DNA of 64,000 bases. Source: Phycomyces blakesleeanus NRRL 1555(-). Its lineage: Eukaryota > Mucoromycota > Mucoromycetes > Mucorales > Phycomycetaceae. The notes under the pieces were generated by a model that worked only from the letters and a program-made list of their open reading frames with translations, did no database searches and was not told the DNA's origin. Both the position numbers and the translations under genes were made by a program. Below are positions 49,850 to 62,304 of this stretch, one piece after another; position 1 is the stretch's first letter, and every line of letters starts with the position of its first letter. The DNA is taken from assembly GCF_001638985.1 (NCBI RefSeq), contig NW_017265147.1:713545-777544 (forward strand), given 5' to 3'.

Positions 49850-50310
49850 CACTCGGGGATAATAAGTAGAAATTTCGACGAGTATTTCTTGATACTACGT
49901 TCCATTATTCCAATGAAGCTACTTTCATCTCGTCCAGACTTTTTAATCAGAAGTGTATTAAATTGCCTTTGCCATCAATAATCTTTCATTTGCTCTCTGA
50001 TTCCCAGGTCAATATTATTGGAAGATTATTTTCAAACATCTCGTCCTTGTTCTTTCTTAAACCTTTTAGAACTTGTAACCAGCACTACTAGCAGCAGGAA
50101 GAGCATGCAAGAATGAGAGGAAATGGTTTCAAAGAACTTTTACAAATTTTGGTCCATAGATATTTTCATTTATGAAAACAAATGGCCCGATTTCTCACTA
50201 ATTTGGCACTAAAGCTTGCTATGTTCATTCTTCTTGTATAGGCGTGTACCAAGCACAACATTTGGTGATTTGTGTTTTGGTAAGCATAAGCTTTGTACAT
50301 ATGACTTTGC
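49850..50310 (-). pseudogene. Possible degenerate Tc1-like transposase fragment
   Basis: With stops ignored the minus strand reads PFVFINENIYGPKFVKVL, stop, NHFLSFLHALPAASSAGYKF and so on. This recalls the segment between the first and second catalytic Asp of fungal Tc1-like transposases, where a YIxILxxxFLPFL stretch precedes AGYIFQQDNA. The Asp itself is not preserved. The match is weak and needs a translated search. Confidence 0.3.
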
Positions 50311-50550
50311 TCACATTCTTTTCCTTGTTGGAAAATGATTCAGTTACCAGGCAACTTAAAGCTTACTGCCAGTATTTTGTCTTTTGTCTCACCTGAAGAA
50401 TATTATAGTGGCAACAAAAGTTGTTGTTATTTTTTAAGATGGTTGGAAATGTAAAGACAAATGTTAAAAAAAGGTATAGATAACAAGACAAGGTACGAAA
50501 CATTTCTTTCAAACCCTTTAAATCGACTGTGTTTTTTTTTTTATAAAACT

Positions 50551-50868
50551 GTCAATTGAATTTGTTCGAGTTTGCAGATTGATATTTTTGAAATCCGCTA
50601 CTTGGATTTTCTAAAGCCGCCGTTTGAGATGAAGTATTGTATTTTTTTTTTATTTATCTTGAGCTTCTTTTACTGGGTCCTAATTAAACAAATGTTTCGG
50701 CTCAAACGGGTTTATTGTGGTACAAAATATGGCCAAATTTACAGGTTCAGTGGTTTCCACTGTTTTTTCCTCACCAGTTTGAAGCAAAAAGCCTATTGGT
50801 CTGGGGCATTTAGCTTGCATCGTCTGATTCTTTATTTAAAAAGTAGTACAAAATCAACAAGACCCTAA
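50551..50868 (+). other. Unassigned 98-codon reading frame, possibly transposon debris
   Basis: The longest open frame of the gene-poor stretch is hydrophobic and rich in Phe, Tyr and Lys, with no family resemblance in its own frame. A shifted frame reads FGSNGFIVVQN and later SKKPIGLGHLACIV, faintly like the region around the first catalytic Asp of Tc1-like transposases. Treat as unsupported as a gene. Confidence 0.2.
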
Positions 50869-52664
50869 AGAGATATAGCTTTGGTGTATTTTTTAGAGTC
50901 ATCAGTTCCTTATATTTATATATGATTATTATAGTGCTTAAATAGTGCAAAGTATAATAAAGCTGAGCTGCCCTTAAAAAAAAGAAGAAGCGTATAAAAA
51001 GATAAAATTAAATGAAACATATAACCAGAATTCTATTTTATCAATTACTACAATTTACGACACAGTTCCAGAATTATTATTATTATTGTAGCTATTAATT
51101 TGGCAGCATATTTCTCTTTTTTATTATTATTACTATACGGCCAATTATTTGCTTAACCTGGTCTGGATATCTAAATGTAGGCGCCTTTATTGGAAAATAT
51201 ACTTTAATATCATAAATACATATTAATTTGCCTTTTTACATACAAGCATGAATATCTATATATACATATCTGCATACATGTATTTGTGGCAAAGATAAAT
51301 ACTATTAATTCAATACATTGTTTCTGGTTGATAAAGTTTGATCGATGATTGGTCAGTTCGGTTTGTCACACAAGACTGTTCTCCTCGAGAAATTATACTG
51401 TAGATGGAAATAATAAGCAAGTACATTGCTTACCATTATCTTAATTCACATTGTCTGTTTGTCTTTATTCAATACTACCAATCACGGGAAAAAAAGGGGC
51501 TTAATGGCTATTGTTTACAAGAAAATAATAGAATAAAGCAGAGCAGAAAATAAGGGTAAAGGATAACCGTTGCCAAGACAACAGAACTATAATAAATCGT
51601 TTAATCCCGAGTTCAGCATTATTCAATTACATGCACAAAAAAAATTAAATTCAAATGTTCATTTGATTATATATAAAAAGAAGAAGAAATATACGCACAT
51701 ATATATGAAAGGATTGGCCTGTCAGCGGTGAGAGTTACACTAACTACAGAAATGACTATCATAAATTGTAGTATGCTTGTAACCGAAAACTAGACCTAGA
51801 ATTTCGCAGATCCCTATTTAAAGAAGAATTAACTCAAGGCGTACAAGACAAGGTGTAAACGTCTCTAATGTGGCTATGGAAGTCCTTGTATTCTTCTTCT
51901 CTATCTATGTATCGTTCCGTTTTTCTTTCGTCTATATTTAAAACTAAAAAAGAGCAGTATTCTGTCTTATGTGGATCATTTGTACAAATCTAAAGAGGAT
52001 TATAGAGTGTAATATATACTTCTGTAGAGTCTACTACAAGATCACAGTGTTTTGATGTAGTGCTACTGTAATAATCACTGGTGTAATATTGAGCAATTCG
52101 ATTCAAATTAAACCAATATACACATATACTTATTTATACAAGCGCTTAATCGGTTTATTGTGTTTTAAAGAAGCAAAATAAATATAAAAACATCAAATCA
52201 ATATCAACATCATTAAAGTGCATATTAAATAATAATATTCTATTCAAGCTAACCAAAAACACATTAAAAAGCGTATTTTACCCGTCTTTGGAGTTATTAT
52301 CATTATTATCATTATTGCCGTTCGTTTCCAAGACCCTGTTTCTTATAGCCCCATCTCTCTGTCTCTCTTTCTTTCTCTTTCTTCTTTATTTAATTTTTCA
52401 ATTTCTCTTTTGTAGATTCTCATGGTTGTACGGTCCAATTTTAGGTGTGGCTCAATCTAAACACCATGTAATTATTTCAATTAAGTGCATAATATGTGTG
52501 TATCGAATGACAAATAGGATCGCCATTCGTATCTAAAATTCTCTGAATTCCTTTTTACCGTTTTTTTTATAGGTTTTTTTTTATAATAAACAAAAAAGGG
52601 GGTGGGAGGGGGTTGCGCTATACTCATTTTAGATAAAAAACAAAAAATGCCCATTACAGGCAAA

Positions 52665-53674
52665 TTATTGAGAGGCAGCAAATCTAGCCTGAGCAGTATT
52701 GACCTTTTCTCTAAATGTACTAATGACTTCTGAAGGCTTTTCTGCCTTGAAGATACCTGTGCCAGCTACAATGACATTTGCACCAGCATCAGCAGAAGCA
52801 TCGATTGTCTCCATGGACAAACCACCATCAACCTCAATGTCTAGACCAGGATAGGCACGACGAAGAGCCTCGACCTAATTCATATAAGTAATTAGATATT
52901 ACAAATGACAAATAGGTGCCATACACAACCCAACACCCAGTTATTATATAACCCTTTTGATATATTTTACCTTTGGCATACACTCCGCCATAAAACGCTG
53001 TCCGCCAAATCCAGGTTCAACAGTCATAATAAGAATCATGTCAACTTCCTCGGCAATCTGGCCCATGACAGCTTCAACGGGAGTCTTGGGCTTGACGGCA
53101 ACACCAGCCTGCATACCGGCAGCATGGATAGCACGGATGACAGCAAGAGGATCCTCGGTGGCCTCAATGTGGAAAGTATACATTTGTCCACCAGCCTTTG
53201 CAACATCATCAATCCACTGAAGTGGGTTGGACACCATCATATGGCAATCTTTTAATTTTTTACACTTAGTTTTTTTATTTTGTTTTTTTTTTGGTTGATC
53301 AAGCACAATATATACATCTTGGTCTCTTTCTTACCAAAATAAGCCTCGGTGTGAGGGCGAAGAGCTGCAATAATAGGTGCACCGAGTGTGATATTGGGGA
53401 CAAAGTGGCTAGTAAAATCAATAAACAATAGTAATGATTATCAATATACTATTATTATCATTTTCTCACAAGCAGATTTGCTTTGGTGTTTATTTACCCG
53501 TCCATAACATCTGCAAGTACAAGTATGTTAGTTCAACGCGTCTCTTTCTTTGTGATTACTTTGCTTACCGAGATGGAGCCAATCTGCGCCATTCTTTGTC
53601 ATGCGCTTTGCCTCTACACCAAGATTGGCAAAGTCACATGAAAGCATGGAGGGAGAAATCTTGGCTTCAGGCAT
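52665..53674 (-). CDS. RPE1: Ribulose-phosphate 3-epimerase
   Basis: Interconverts ribulose 5-phosphate and xylulose 5-phosphate in the pentose phosphate pathway, in the cytosol. Five exons (53569-53674, 53498-53510, 53335-53408, 52971-53248, 52665-52874) give 226 aa, the standard size. TIM-barrel motifs are [10 protein letters not shown], the metal-binding [33 protein letters not shown] and IEVDGGL with the catalytic Asp. The second exon is only 13 nt and encodes the Asp-Val-Met-Asp of the active site. The predicted start is MPEAKISPS. Gluconokinase, nine kilobases away, feeds the same pathway, but the two are not linked in a cluster. Confidence 0.97.
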
Positions 53675-54750
53675 GATCAAATTAGATTCTACGTAAAAGA
53701 TTAGATGGTAGGGTCTAAAAATAAAATGTATGTATTAAAAAAAAGTCCAACCTCTGTGTAGTGCGTGCAAACAAGGGATCTTTGTGTTTTGAATGCCAGC
53801 AAATCATAGTGCCGCTTTACTTTTGGGTGTTGTAATGATGATCCGCTTGTGTTTCTGTAAGGAAAGTATTCGATATGAGACATAAAGGTATTAGATTATA
53901 CTATTCTGGACAAATGAAAAGTAAGTATTTTTACATCATAAGCTGTAATATTAAGCTTATAAACGAATGATGTCTATTCCACAAACAGGATACTAATATT
54001 ATCAAGAAGTGTCTTTTTGGTTGGGAACTGACTGAGTTAAGATTAGTATGTTTATCAATTCAATATTGAATTAAATTAAATAATATAATATAATATTAAT
54101 TGATAATGATATATCCAACTGTTTGAGATTCACGTTTTTCGATAGTGTTATTTAAATCAAACCAATGTTTTTTTTTGTTTTTTTTTGGCTTTTCTATCCT
54201 CTTCTTCTCCTTCTCCTTCTTCGACTACTACTACTACTACGACTACTTCTATTTCTTCTTCTTATATATATTAGCCCATGTAATTTTGTTTTATTAAATA
54301 CTTCTTTAAATAGATATCATGTGAAATTAAATGCATTCCATTCAAAGAAAATAAGCAATAAACATTAAATACTCCTATTAATAATATTTCCTATCCAAGT
54401 TAAAAAGTACTTTTTAGATGCATATATATTTTTTATTCTAAAAAAGAACAAAAGCTCAAGCCCAATTCTTTGTATTCATTCATGTATAGATACATAATAT
54501 ATATATATATATACTTGTTTCATAAAACTACCGGTTTATATTTTAGATGAGTTAGACTGGCGGAAAGTAAATGATATTTTGCCAAGGTTCCCCATGCTTA
54601 TTATAGAAAAACGCCAATACCAAAGTTGCATCCGAGGTTGATACAACTACCATTGATCAAGTTACTCTTGGCTTGTTTTAAAATTGTATATATGTATTTG
54701 GCATTGATACATGTATAAAAATAGTTTATTTAGCCAGTAAATTACATATT
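53675..54750. other. Intergenic about 1.1 kb, no gene seen
   Basis: RPE promoter and seipin 3' flank. A 60-codon minus-strand frame (53701-53883) sits in the RPE 5' flank and looks like chance. Poly-T tracts and CTT/CTA triplet runs lie at 54165-54265. Confidence 0.55.
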
Positions 54751-55746
54751 TTACTTTTGAGTATCTGTATCCGAGGGGTCAACAAACTCGGCGTCTCCAT
54801 CATGTCTCTCGTGTTCATCATCTATGGTCTTTGTGTCCTCGATCTCTGAGCCATTATTATTCTGCTCAAAAGCGTCATTCAGTTTGTTCCACAGACCTTG
54901 TCCGAATACCCTCCAAGCAATTACGGCACATATAAACTCAATTGTAGCAAACATAATCGCAAATACAATAGCAGTGGCAACACGATGATGGTACATGTAA
55001 TATCTACACCATTCTCAACATACATCAATACTCGCACGTACATAAAGCGTACACAAATCACAACATTCTATTTATTACCTTAATCCACGGAAATCAGCGA
55101 TAATACTTAACTCGGCATCGTAAACCTGAACAAGAGGGCTGGAAAGAGACACCGTAGCGTGCACAACAGGAGCAGCCTTAGAAAGAAAATACGTTATTTA
55201 GACATAATATACAGATACAATACAATACAGTAAAATATAGTACATTATACTATACTATATTATATTCTTTTTTTTTCTTAATCTTATGCTCTAGTACCTT
55301 TTGCTCTATATAACCTTCAATCATCGGAACATAGATAACTTGACTTTCTTCCGTAAGTCCAACCAATAAAGGTAGCGCCTTTGCAAATACACGGAGTACT
55401 CGCTGAGTATTGGACTGATATCGAAGAATAGCCTAAAAGCCTAAATGTTATATATTTGTACTTGAGCTCAGTATACAGAAATCTATACTTACAGGTCGAC
55501 TAGAAGAAGCAACGACACTGCTATTACTTGTTTCAAGGTTAACAGAAACCATGAAGTTTCCTAAATATGTTCTTTGTAAGTTTCCATCATCTAAAAAAAG
55601 GAGCTTTCTCCAAGACTTACCGAGGTTAAAATTTATATCAGAAGTAGGTACATGTAAACGTACGGATACATCATATCCTTGATCGTGTCGTAAAATCTGA
55701 CAAATTTTAAATAGCAGAAAATCAGACCTAGAATTTATAAACAATC

Positions 55747-55786
<40 letters not shown>

Positions 55787-56465
55787 TATTCACTTCTTTC
55801 TCCATTTATTATCTTTCTTTGATTGTGCTTTTTTATTTTAGTTTATAGTCTCTTACCGGATAATGGTCACCACGCAAAAGATCAACTGCACCCACAGGGC
55901 TAGATGTCAATTCACCCGGTCGTGACATTGATCCATATTGAAACCAAATAGGCTCTGTATGAATGATCTGGGGAACATGCCGACGATAGAACAATGTGTA
56001 TGCTGTAATACTAGTCATCAATATCCACATAATGCTAAAACTTAAAATTGTTGTCTTGACAACTGTGCGTTGTGCGCTGGGTGCAAATACGATACGGAAA
56101 AAGGGTCGGAGACTACTCTTGATGAGGTTGATCACAAAAAGTACAGTGGGATTCAGTTGTGGTGGAGCATGTATTTCATCGTCTTCTACATGGTTGGCTG
56201 ACTCAGACACATGATCAGGATCAGGATCATGATCATGATCATGGTCTTGGTCATTGTTGCTGTGGTCATTTTCCTGTTCGCTGTCCTGAAGGATTGAGGT
56301 TCCTTCGTCATGAAGATCACTTGGCCCACCAAAATCTTGCGTGTGCGAAGGCACGACGTGAAAAGTGTCGTTCTAACGCACACATTACATTAGACTTCTT
56401 TTTATATTTTTTAGCTTAATAGAATGAAGTGCCCTTACAGTGGCATTATCTGATGAATTACTCAT
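54751..56465 (-). CDS. SEI1: Seipin (lipid-droplet assembly protein)
   Basis: ER membrane protein needed for lipid droplet formation. Seven exons (56439-56465, 55857-56372, 55621-55696, 55493-55560, 55298-55432, 55079-55176, 54751-55003) give 390 aa. The cytosolic N-terminus is acidic with a DHDHDHDPDPDH run. The first membrane helix is about TTILSFSIMWILMTSITAYTL. The luminal beta-sandwich has YDVSVRLHVPTSDINFNLG, NFMVSVNLETSNS and RPAILRY, the seipin core. The second helix is AIVFAIMFATIEFICAVIAW, with an acidic tail after it. This two-helix topology and core identify seipin. The GPAT gene at 18.7-21.1 kb acts upstream in the same lipid pathway. Confidence 0.9.
55745..55788. repeat. (CTTT)n microsatellite
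   Basis: About eleven tandem TTTC/CTTT units in a seipin intron, forming a polypyrimidine run on the plus strand. Confidence 0.9.
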
Positions 56466-56749
56466 TGTTGAGTGGAAAGAGATGTGTGGAGTTCCCGGGA
56501 CAAGGAAACAGTAGTTAAATGCATGTGAAAACTTGTACGATTGAGACTCCGAGCTTAACGAGAAGTGAAAAAAAAAAGAGAAATTACAATCCCCAAGACT
56601 TGTAAGCTCGTGTGAATGTCACCATTATTATTATTAATATTTCTTTTCGAAATAATGATAAAAATAATAATGGTGTTCATTGTGTTTGTATATATGTGTG
56701 TGTTTGTAGATATGTGCGTGTGTGTGTAAATGTGGATTCATATAATACT
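56466..56749. other. Spacer between seipin start and COQ6 stop
   Basis: 284-bp region holding the seipin promoter and the COQ6 3' end, both genes being on the minus strand. Contains TG dinucleotide runs. No other feature. Confidence 0.5.
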
Positions 56750-58920
56750 CTATCGGCTAGACTCTACTCCCATGGCATATTTCATTATCTCAGCCTAACA
56801 GAGCAAATTAAATTTAATACCAATTGGATATGCTTAATATAAGTATTCAAAATCATTATTCATGTCCATTTTTTACCTTGAGACTGTCACTGCTGTTGAC
56901 AGCCGATAATCCAAGGGATCGGATCCATGTAACAGGAGCAACATCGGTGCCAAATAGCCTGTGCATCTTGTCGCATGCACTCAACATGACAATGTTGCGT
57001 CCATAGCGCTCAGCTGCATAGTCTCGCAACAAGTTGAGCTTTCCAATGTCTTGGCCTTCAAGTGTACCCTTTTCAAGGACCTTGGAAAGGCAAGCTACAT
57101 CTAACATGCCCTGATTAAGTCCCTGTCCAGCTAATGGGTGAATTGCGTGAGCTGCGTCACTAATTTACCCAAAATATAAAATATAAATGAATGACAGGCA
57201 TTTTTAGATACACATGTATACATCGTATGAGTTTTTTTTTGCAGATTCTGTTCTGCAGTACCGTTGACTTGAAATTCAAACTGATTTTTGGTTATCTTTT
57301 TTTTTTAAAAAAAAAAGAAGAAGAAAAGAAAACTCACCCCACAAGAGCAACCCGATCAGCCACATATCTCTCAGAGTTACGCATACGAAGAGGAAAGCTG
57401 GCTCGACTCTTGTCTTGAATACTTACCACAGCAGGCGGAAGGCTCTCTTCACGCTGCCATACTTCAATAGTACTCTTTGACTTATTGGCCACCTCCTCAC
57501 GCCAGGTGTACTCTAACCCAATGTCACATTCTGGGATAAAAGTGTTCTTGTTAATCGCACCATAGAGATAATTGAGATCGATAGTTGACATTCGGAAGGC
57601 AGCGTTTACGAGTTTACAAAAATCATCTGATGATACTCCCTTGAGAATTTTAGCAATTTCTGGCTTGGTAGACCAAACCAATGAGGCGTATCCTTCACTC
57701 AACTACATATATCATGTCAGCTTGCATATAGTGTTTTGGTACTCTACATACAGGTAGCATAGCAATTGGCCCTGTGGGTAAGAATCTTTGCCATGCGGTA
57801 TTATTGGGGCGAGAATCATCCAATTTTAGAGTAGCGACCACACCATGAGTATCATAATCCCAGCCAAGCGATTCAATGTTGGCATGATTGCGCACTGGAC
57901 TATTGACACCATCGGCACCAATCTAGTTTGTTAATTTGTGTTTGTTTGAATGGATAAATGAATGGCACTTCAAACCAATTATGTAATTTATCATTATGTT
58001 TACCAAAAGACGTGTCTGGAGAACATCACCACTCTCAAGTTTCACTGATGGCCAGTCTGATACATCAAACTCGGTAGAAGACTGCTCATTACCGATAGAG
58101 GCTACACGAGCCTTTTGAAGGATATCGACTTGAGCACCTCTGGTATTACATTCTCTAATACGCTTCAACATAGCATTTTGGAGATGAATGTTTTCTACCA
58201 TGTACGCAATCGATTCCTTGCTGGTATCTTTCTTTGATCCAAGCAAGCTAGTATCAAACTTGATTCTTGCGTCTGTCACTCCGTCCCATACTTCCATATC
58301 ACCGTAACCATGTACGCGAGAAAGGTTCATATGCTCCACAACACCCATTCCTGCCATCCGAAGCAAATAAATAAAATATAAATCAGGCGCGGATTTTCTT
58401 TTAAAAAAACTCCAAGGAAATGATGATATTAGATAACTTACGCTCAAAAAAATTCATAGAGCCAGGTGTAAGAGAAACAACACGATTCGAATAACTTTCT
58501 TTTACTGGGCTCCACTCAATTGTGCTGGTTAAATCCATTGCCTCTACCAGAGCCACGCGGTTGTCTCTTAATACTGGGTTTGAAGCTTGTTTTTTTTGTT
58601 TATATTAAACGAGACAATAATAGATATAAAAAAAGTAAAGCCAAAAAAAATATTAAATCCTCAGTATCTTGGATGACCACAACCTTTTATGTGTTCTTAC
58701 CAAGTGCACAAGCTAGAGCAGTTCCAGCAACGCCACCCCCAACAATCACAATATCATACAAGGCAGTCTTCTCATTCAGTTGCAGGCCTTCTTCTGAAGC
58801 GCGACGACAAGAGGATGAATGAATTGAGCGAAGGGCAATTGGCATGCCGGGTTGGGACCCCATGGCATGCCCTGTCTTTAAAAGACTGCCGACAAGTTTT
58901 TTAGTAACACGCTGAAGCAT
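56750..58920 (-). CDS. COQ6: Ubiquinone biosynthesis flavin monooxygenase COQ6
   Basis: Mitochondrial matrix enzyme that hydroxylates C5 of the ubiquinone ring. Seven exons (58701-58920, 58442-58585, 58004-58350, 57752-57922, 57338-57702, 56877-57159, 56750-56794) give 524 aa. The N-terminus is basic and lacks acidic residues ([17 protein letters not shown]), fitting a mitochondrial presequence. The FAD-binding fingerprint [14 protein letters not shown] follows, then [14 protein letters not shown] and the second FAD motif [29 protein letters not shown] and RSLGLSAVN are typical of COQ6. The last exon is only 45 nt, ending [10 protein letters not shown]; it was placed from a TAG acceptor at 56795-56797. 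Divergent from POLK across 182 bp. Confidence 0.95.
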
Positions 58921-59102
58921 TCCCTAGAAGCAAGAAAACAAAGAACGAGATGTCATAGAATCGAGCCATTGCGTTTGAGTCACGATGAGACTGCTTCCTT
59001 GCTTTGTCTGTCTTTTTATCTTTCTCTTTATAAAATCTACAATATTTTTTTTTAAAAAAAGGGGGAAAAGCAGATATATAGAAATAATAATAAATAACAC
59101 AA
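58921..59102. promoter_or_regulatory. Short divergent promoter between COQ6 and POLK
   Basis: 182 bp between two start codons on opposite strands, so both promoters must be here. It contains a T9A7 dyad at 59045-59060, the kind of rigid tract that excludes nucleosomes in fungal promoters (inference). Confidence 0.5.
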
Positions 59103-61833
59103 ATGTCCTCTCAAGTAATCGAAGAACAAGATCTCTTTCTAGATGACGATACTAATTTCCCTGAACAAACTTCATTCTGGTGGCCAGCCGAAACGACAAC
59201 AAAACCTGTTAATGATGGAGTAATTGACTCGCTGCGGACGCAACTCGCAGGTCCTTCTACTGGCAAGGTGTGAATGGTCAAATTGTTTTTGGCAATTTAG
59301 GAATCAATAGAAAGAGAAAGAGAGAAAGAGTACTTTTGTGCTAAAAAAAAAGAGAAGCAAAAACTTAATGTACAAATGTGGTACTTGTTAGGCTGGTCTT
59401 GCAAATATTGACAAGGAGAAAGTGAATGCGATCATTTATGAGGCATCCAAAGTAAGAGGTTAATACCACAATATGCTTTCCTGGTCCTCTTTTCTTTCTT
59501 TCTTTCTTTCTTTCTTTCTTAAAAAACCCCCTATAAATATAAACAAAAGGGATCTGCATATTTTGAAAATGAGCGTAGAAAAGACAAAACTGTGACGAAG
59601 CGTATCGAGACCATGTTAATAGAAGCAAGCAAAGTACGAGAAATGGATCTCTCGATGGAAACACGTATAGTTGATGGAATGGTAATAATACAAGCAATTA
59701 TTCTTTTAATGAATTGCTATAATATAAGAATATATGTATATTTATAAGAATATGAGTGCATATAAATATCCTTAACTTGCTTCAAATATATCTTAGATAA
59801 GAGAATTTGAAGAAAGCAGGGACTTGTCTCAAACCATATGCCATGTGGATATGGATGCTTTTTATGCCTCAGTAGAAGAGCTCGATGCTCCTGAGTGGAA
59901 GAACAAACCAATGGCAGTTGGATCTAATGCCATGTTGTCTACAAGCAACTATATAGCTAGAACTTTTGGTGTTCGTAGTGCAATGCCAGGGTTTATTGCT
60001 CTAAAGCTTTGTCCTGATCTATGCATCCTTCCCCACAATTTCAAAAAGTATCAGGCTGCTTCTGACAAAGTGCGTGCTGTGTTTGCTAAATATGATCCTG
60101 ACTTTTCTCCGATGAGCTTGGATGAGGCAAGCATTATCTTTCTTCTTTTCGGTTATATGTTTGCTTGTTTTTACGAGGGATTCTGTCTACTATTCACTTC
60201 TTAATATTAATTATTTATTTAAACCAATAGGCTTATCTTAATCTTACAAAGGTAAGTTTAAAGGAGGTCATTTTTTGGTCTAAGCAAAATTTAAACCATA
60301 CGAGTACTAAGAATATTATGTATAAACAGCGTTTGGAAACAAATTCAATGACTGCATCAGAATTAGTGCAGACAATCCGAGAAGAGATATTTCAGTCAAC
60401 TCAGTTGACAGCTAGTGCCGGTATTGGACCCAACAAATTGCTTGCCAAGATCTGTAGTGATTTTCAAAAGCCAAATGGTCAATTCGAAGTTTCTAACGAT
60501 CGAGAAGCTGTACAAAAGTTTATGGCTGCTTTACCGATCCGAAAGGTAAATGAAAATCCAAAATCTGTGCTAATTCAAGTCTCTAAGCGTCTACTTAGAT
60601 TTTTGGTGTTGGAAGAGTAACAGAGCGCGTATTGGATTCTTTGGGGGTCAAGATGTGTAGCGACATTTATGCTCATCGCGCCCTTTTATACAAGCTATTA
60701 AGTCCTATAAGTTTCAAGTTTATGCTACGGTCATATCTTGGTCTTGGATCTACAGTCGTAAAAGCGGAAACTACCCGGAAGAGTATCAGCGTAGAGAGGT
60801 AAAAAGAAATGAAAGGAAATAAAAAGAAATGGATGATATAGAATTTAGCGTAAGGTGCCTAATTTATGGAAAAACAAAATACATGTAGAACTTTTGACGC
60901 ATTATCTGCTGTTGGTGATCTCATTCTCAAAGTTGAAGAACTAGCAGTGCTTTTAGCTAAGGACCTTGCTGATGCTGGTATCAAGGTAAACCCTTAAATT
61001 TTATTGTAACTGTACCTGTTATTCAATTTGGTAATCAATGTATAATACTCCCAGGGAAAAACGATTGGTATCAAACTCAAACTGTCCTCATTTGAGCTAC
61101 GTGTAAGGTCCAAAACAATGCCTTTTTATATTTCGAGTGCTGAAGATATTGCACGAATAGCGGGAGAGGTAGGCTTATGCTAGGTAGAAAGTAATAACAA
61201 AAATATTTAGAGAAGCATACTAAATTTATGCGATATGTTTAGTTACTTTTCAAAGAAATGCCTGTGAGCCTTCGATTGATGGGCATTCGAATGTCTTCTC
61301 TGCAACCCTTGGTCAATGAAAACGGATTGAAGAAGGTATAAATATTTAATATTAAAAGACCTAAATATGCTGATATTTCCTCTCTTTGTTTTTCTTTAAA
61401 AAAAGTATTTCTCTGCAAAAATTCCCAATAAACAAAGCATTGAGGATGAAGAAGATATGACTCCGTATATTCCAGAAGATTATCCAATGGAAGCAGAACT
61501 ATCAGAAGAAGGAGACATAGAGAATAAGTCGTCGCTTACATGTCCTATTTGTAACCGTTGTCTGCAATTGGATAATCTTGAATTTAATCAGCATGTAGAC
61601 GGATGTTTGAGTAAGATTGAAGTTGGTGAGATTCTCAGACACTATGAAAGAGAACAACCAAAAAGAATAAGCAAACCAAAGTAAGAGACAATGTGTTATA
61701 ATTGAATGCGTAGTACTCATACCTTATTATTAGGCCTGTTACTTTAAGACATAGCCCGGCGTCAAAAAGACGACTAGAGGAGACAGGTCGTTCTTTGTTA
61801 GATTATTATGGTCCTTCCTCAAGTATAAATTAG
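59103..61833 (+). CDS. POLK: DNA polymerase kappa (Y family, DinB)
   Basis: Translesion DNA polymerase that bypasses bulky minor-groove lesions. Twelve exons (59103-59267, 59392-59451, 59550-59681, 59797-60126, 60231-60251, 60330-60545, 60599-60798, 60889-60985, 61055-61168, 61243-61335, 61406-61680, 61734-61833) give 600 aa. The N-clasp segment has AGLANIDKEKVNAIIYEASK, typical of kappa. Palm residues are in CHVDMDAFYASVEE and SLDEAYLNLT (catalytic Asp-Glu). A helix-hairpin-helix (FGVGRVTERVLDSLG) and the little-finger domain follow. One Rad18-type UBZ finger (CPICNRC, HVDGCL) near residue 540 should bind monoubiquitylated PCNA. The C-terminal RRLEETGRSLLDYYG resembles a PCNA-interacting motif. 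The intron after DE starts with GC. S. cerevisiae lacks this polymerase. Confidence 0.95.
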
Positions 61834-62304
61834 CATATTATTTACTCACTTTCTTTGGTGCTTACCAAAAAAGAAAAAGTAAAAGCGGGATTTACGGGAG
61901 AATGGCGGAAATGGTTTATAGTGTAAAAAGGAACTATGTATCTGCTTTGTGTAAAATAATGCAAGACCATATAAAAAACTATTAGCCCTTAATATTCATA
62001 AACTAAAATAAATCGACGGTATATGATCCAAGGGCCAATAAGCTAAATACTGATTATAATTAAAGGAAGAAGTACATATTCATCTAGAATAAGATAAAGC
62101 GGGTCTGTAAGGAATAGGATGAGCGGCTAAAGAAAATATTCCCCCGCAGCGGTTTATTAATTCCAGCTTTCTCCAGAAAAACCCCTCCTTTTATATTTAT
62201 ATATATATATATATATTTGGTCCCCAACTTGCTTTGACCTTGTTCTTTCTATTATTATTATTATTTTTATTATTATTATATTTTAAAGATATACCTCGAA
62301 TACC
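61834..62304. other. Intergenic about 470 bp, no gene seen
   Basis: POLK 3' flank and gluconokinase promoter. TA and ATT microsatellites lie close to the start of gluconokinase (62195-62280). Confidence 0.55.

Larger units (their letters stand above)
48779..52664. other. Gene-poor stretch of about 3.9 kb with possible transposase debris
   Basis: No intact gene is supported. It starts with the fucosyltransferase promoter and ends in the RPE 3' flank. Minus-strand translation of about 49850-50310 and plus-strand translation of about 50540-50880 recall broken Tc1-like transposase segments (see the separate entries). GATCAA repeats at 49021-49040 and TTA/ATT triplet runs at 51070-51090 and 52295-52320 are the only other structures noticed. 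Confidence 0.45.

Noticed and set aside
50572..50868. Possible membrane protein gene
   Set aside because: Hydrophobicity comes from Phe codons in T-rich DNA; there is no splice or homology support. Listed only as unassigned debris.
53701..53883. 60-codon minus-strand frame upstream of RPE
   Set aside because: It is not in a spliceable relation to RPE, has no family resemblance and occupies the expected 5' UTR/promoter.
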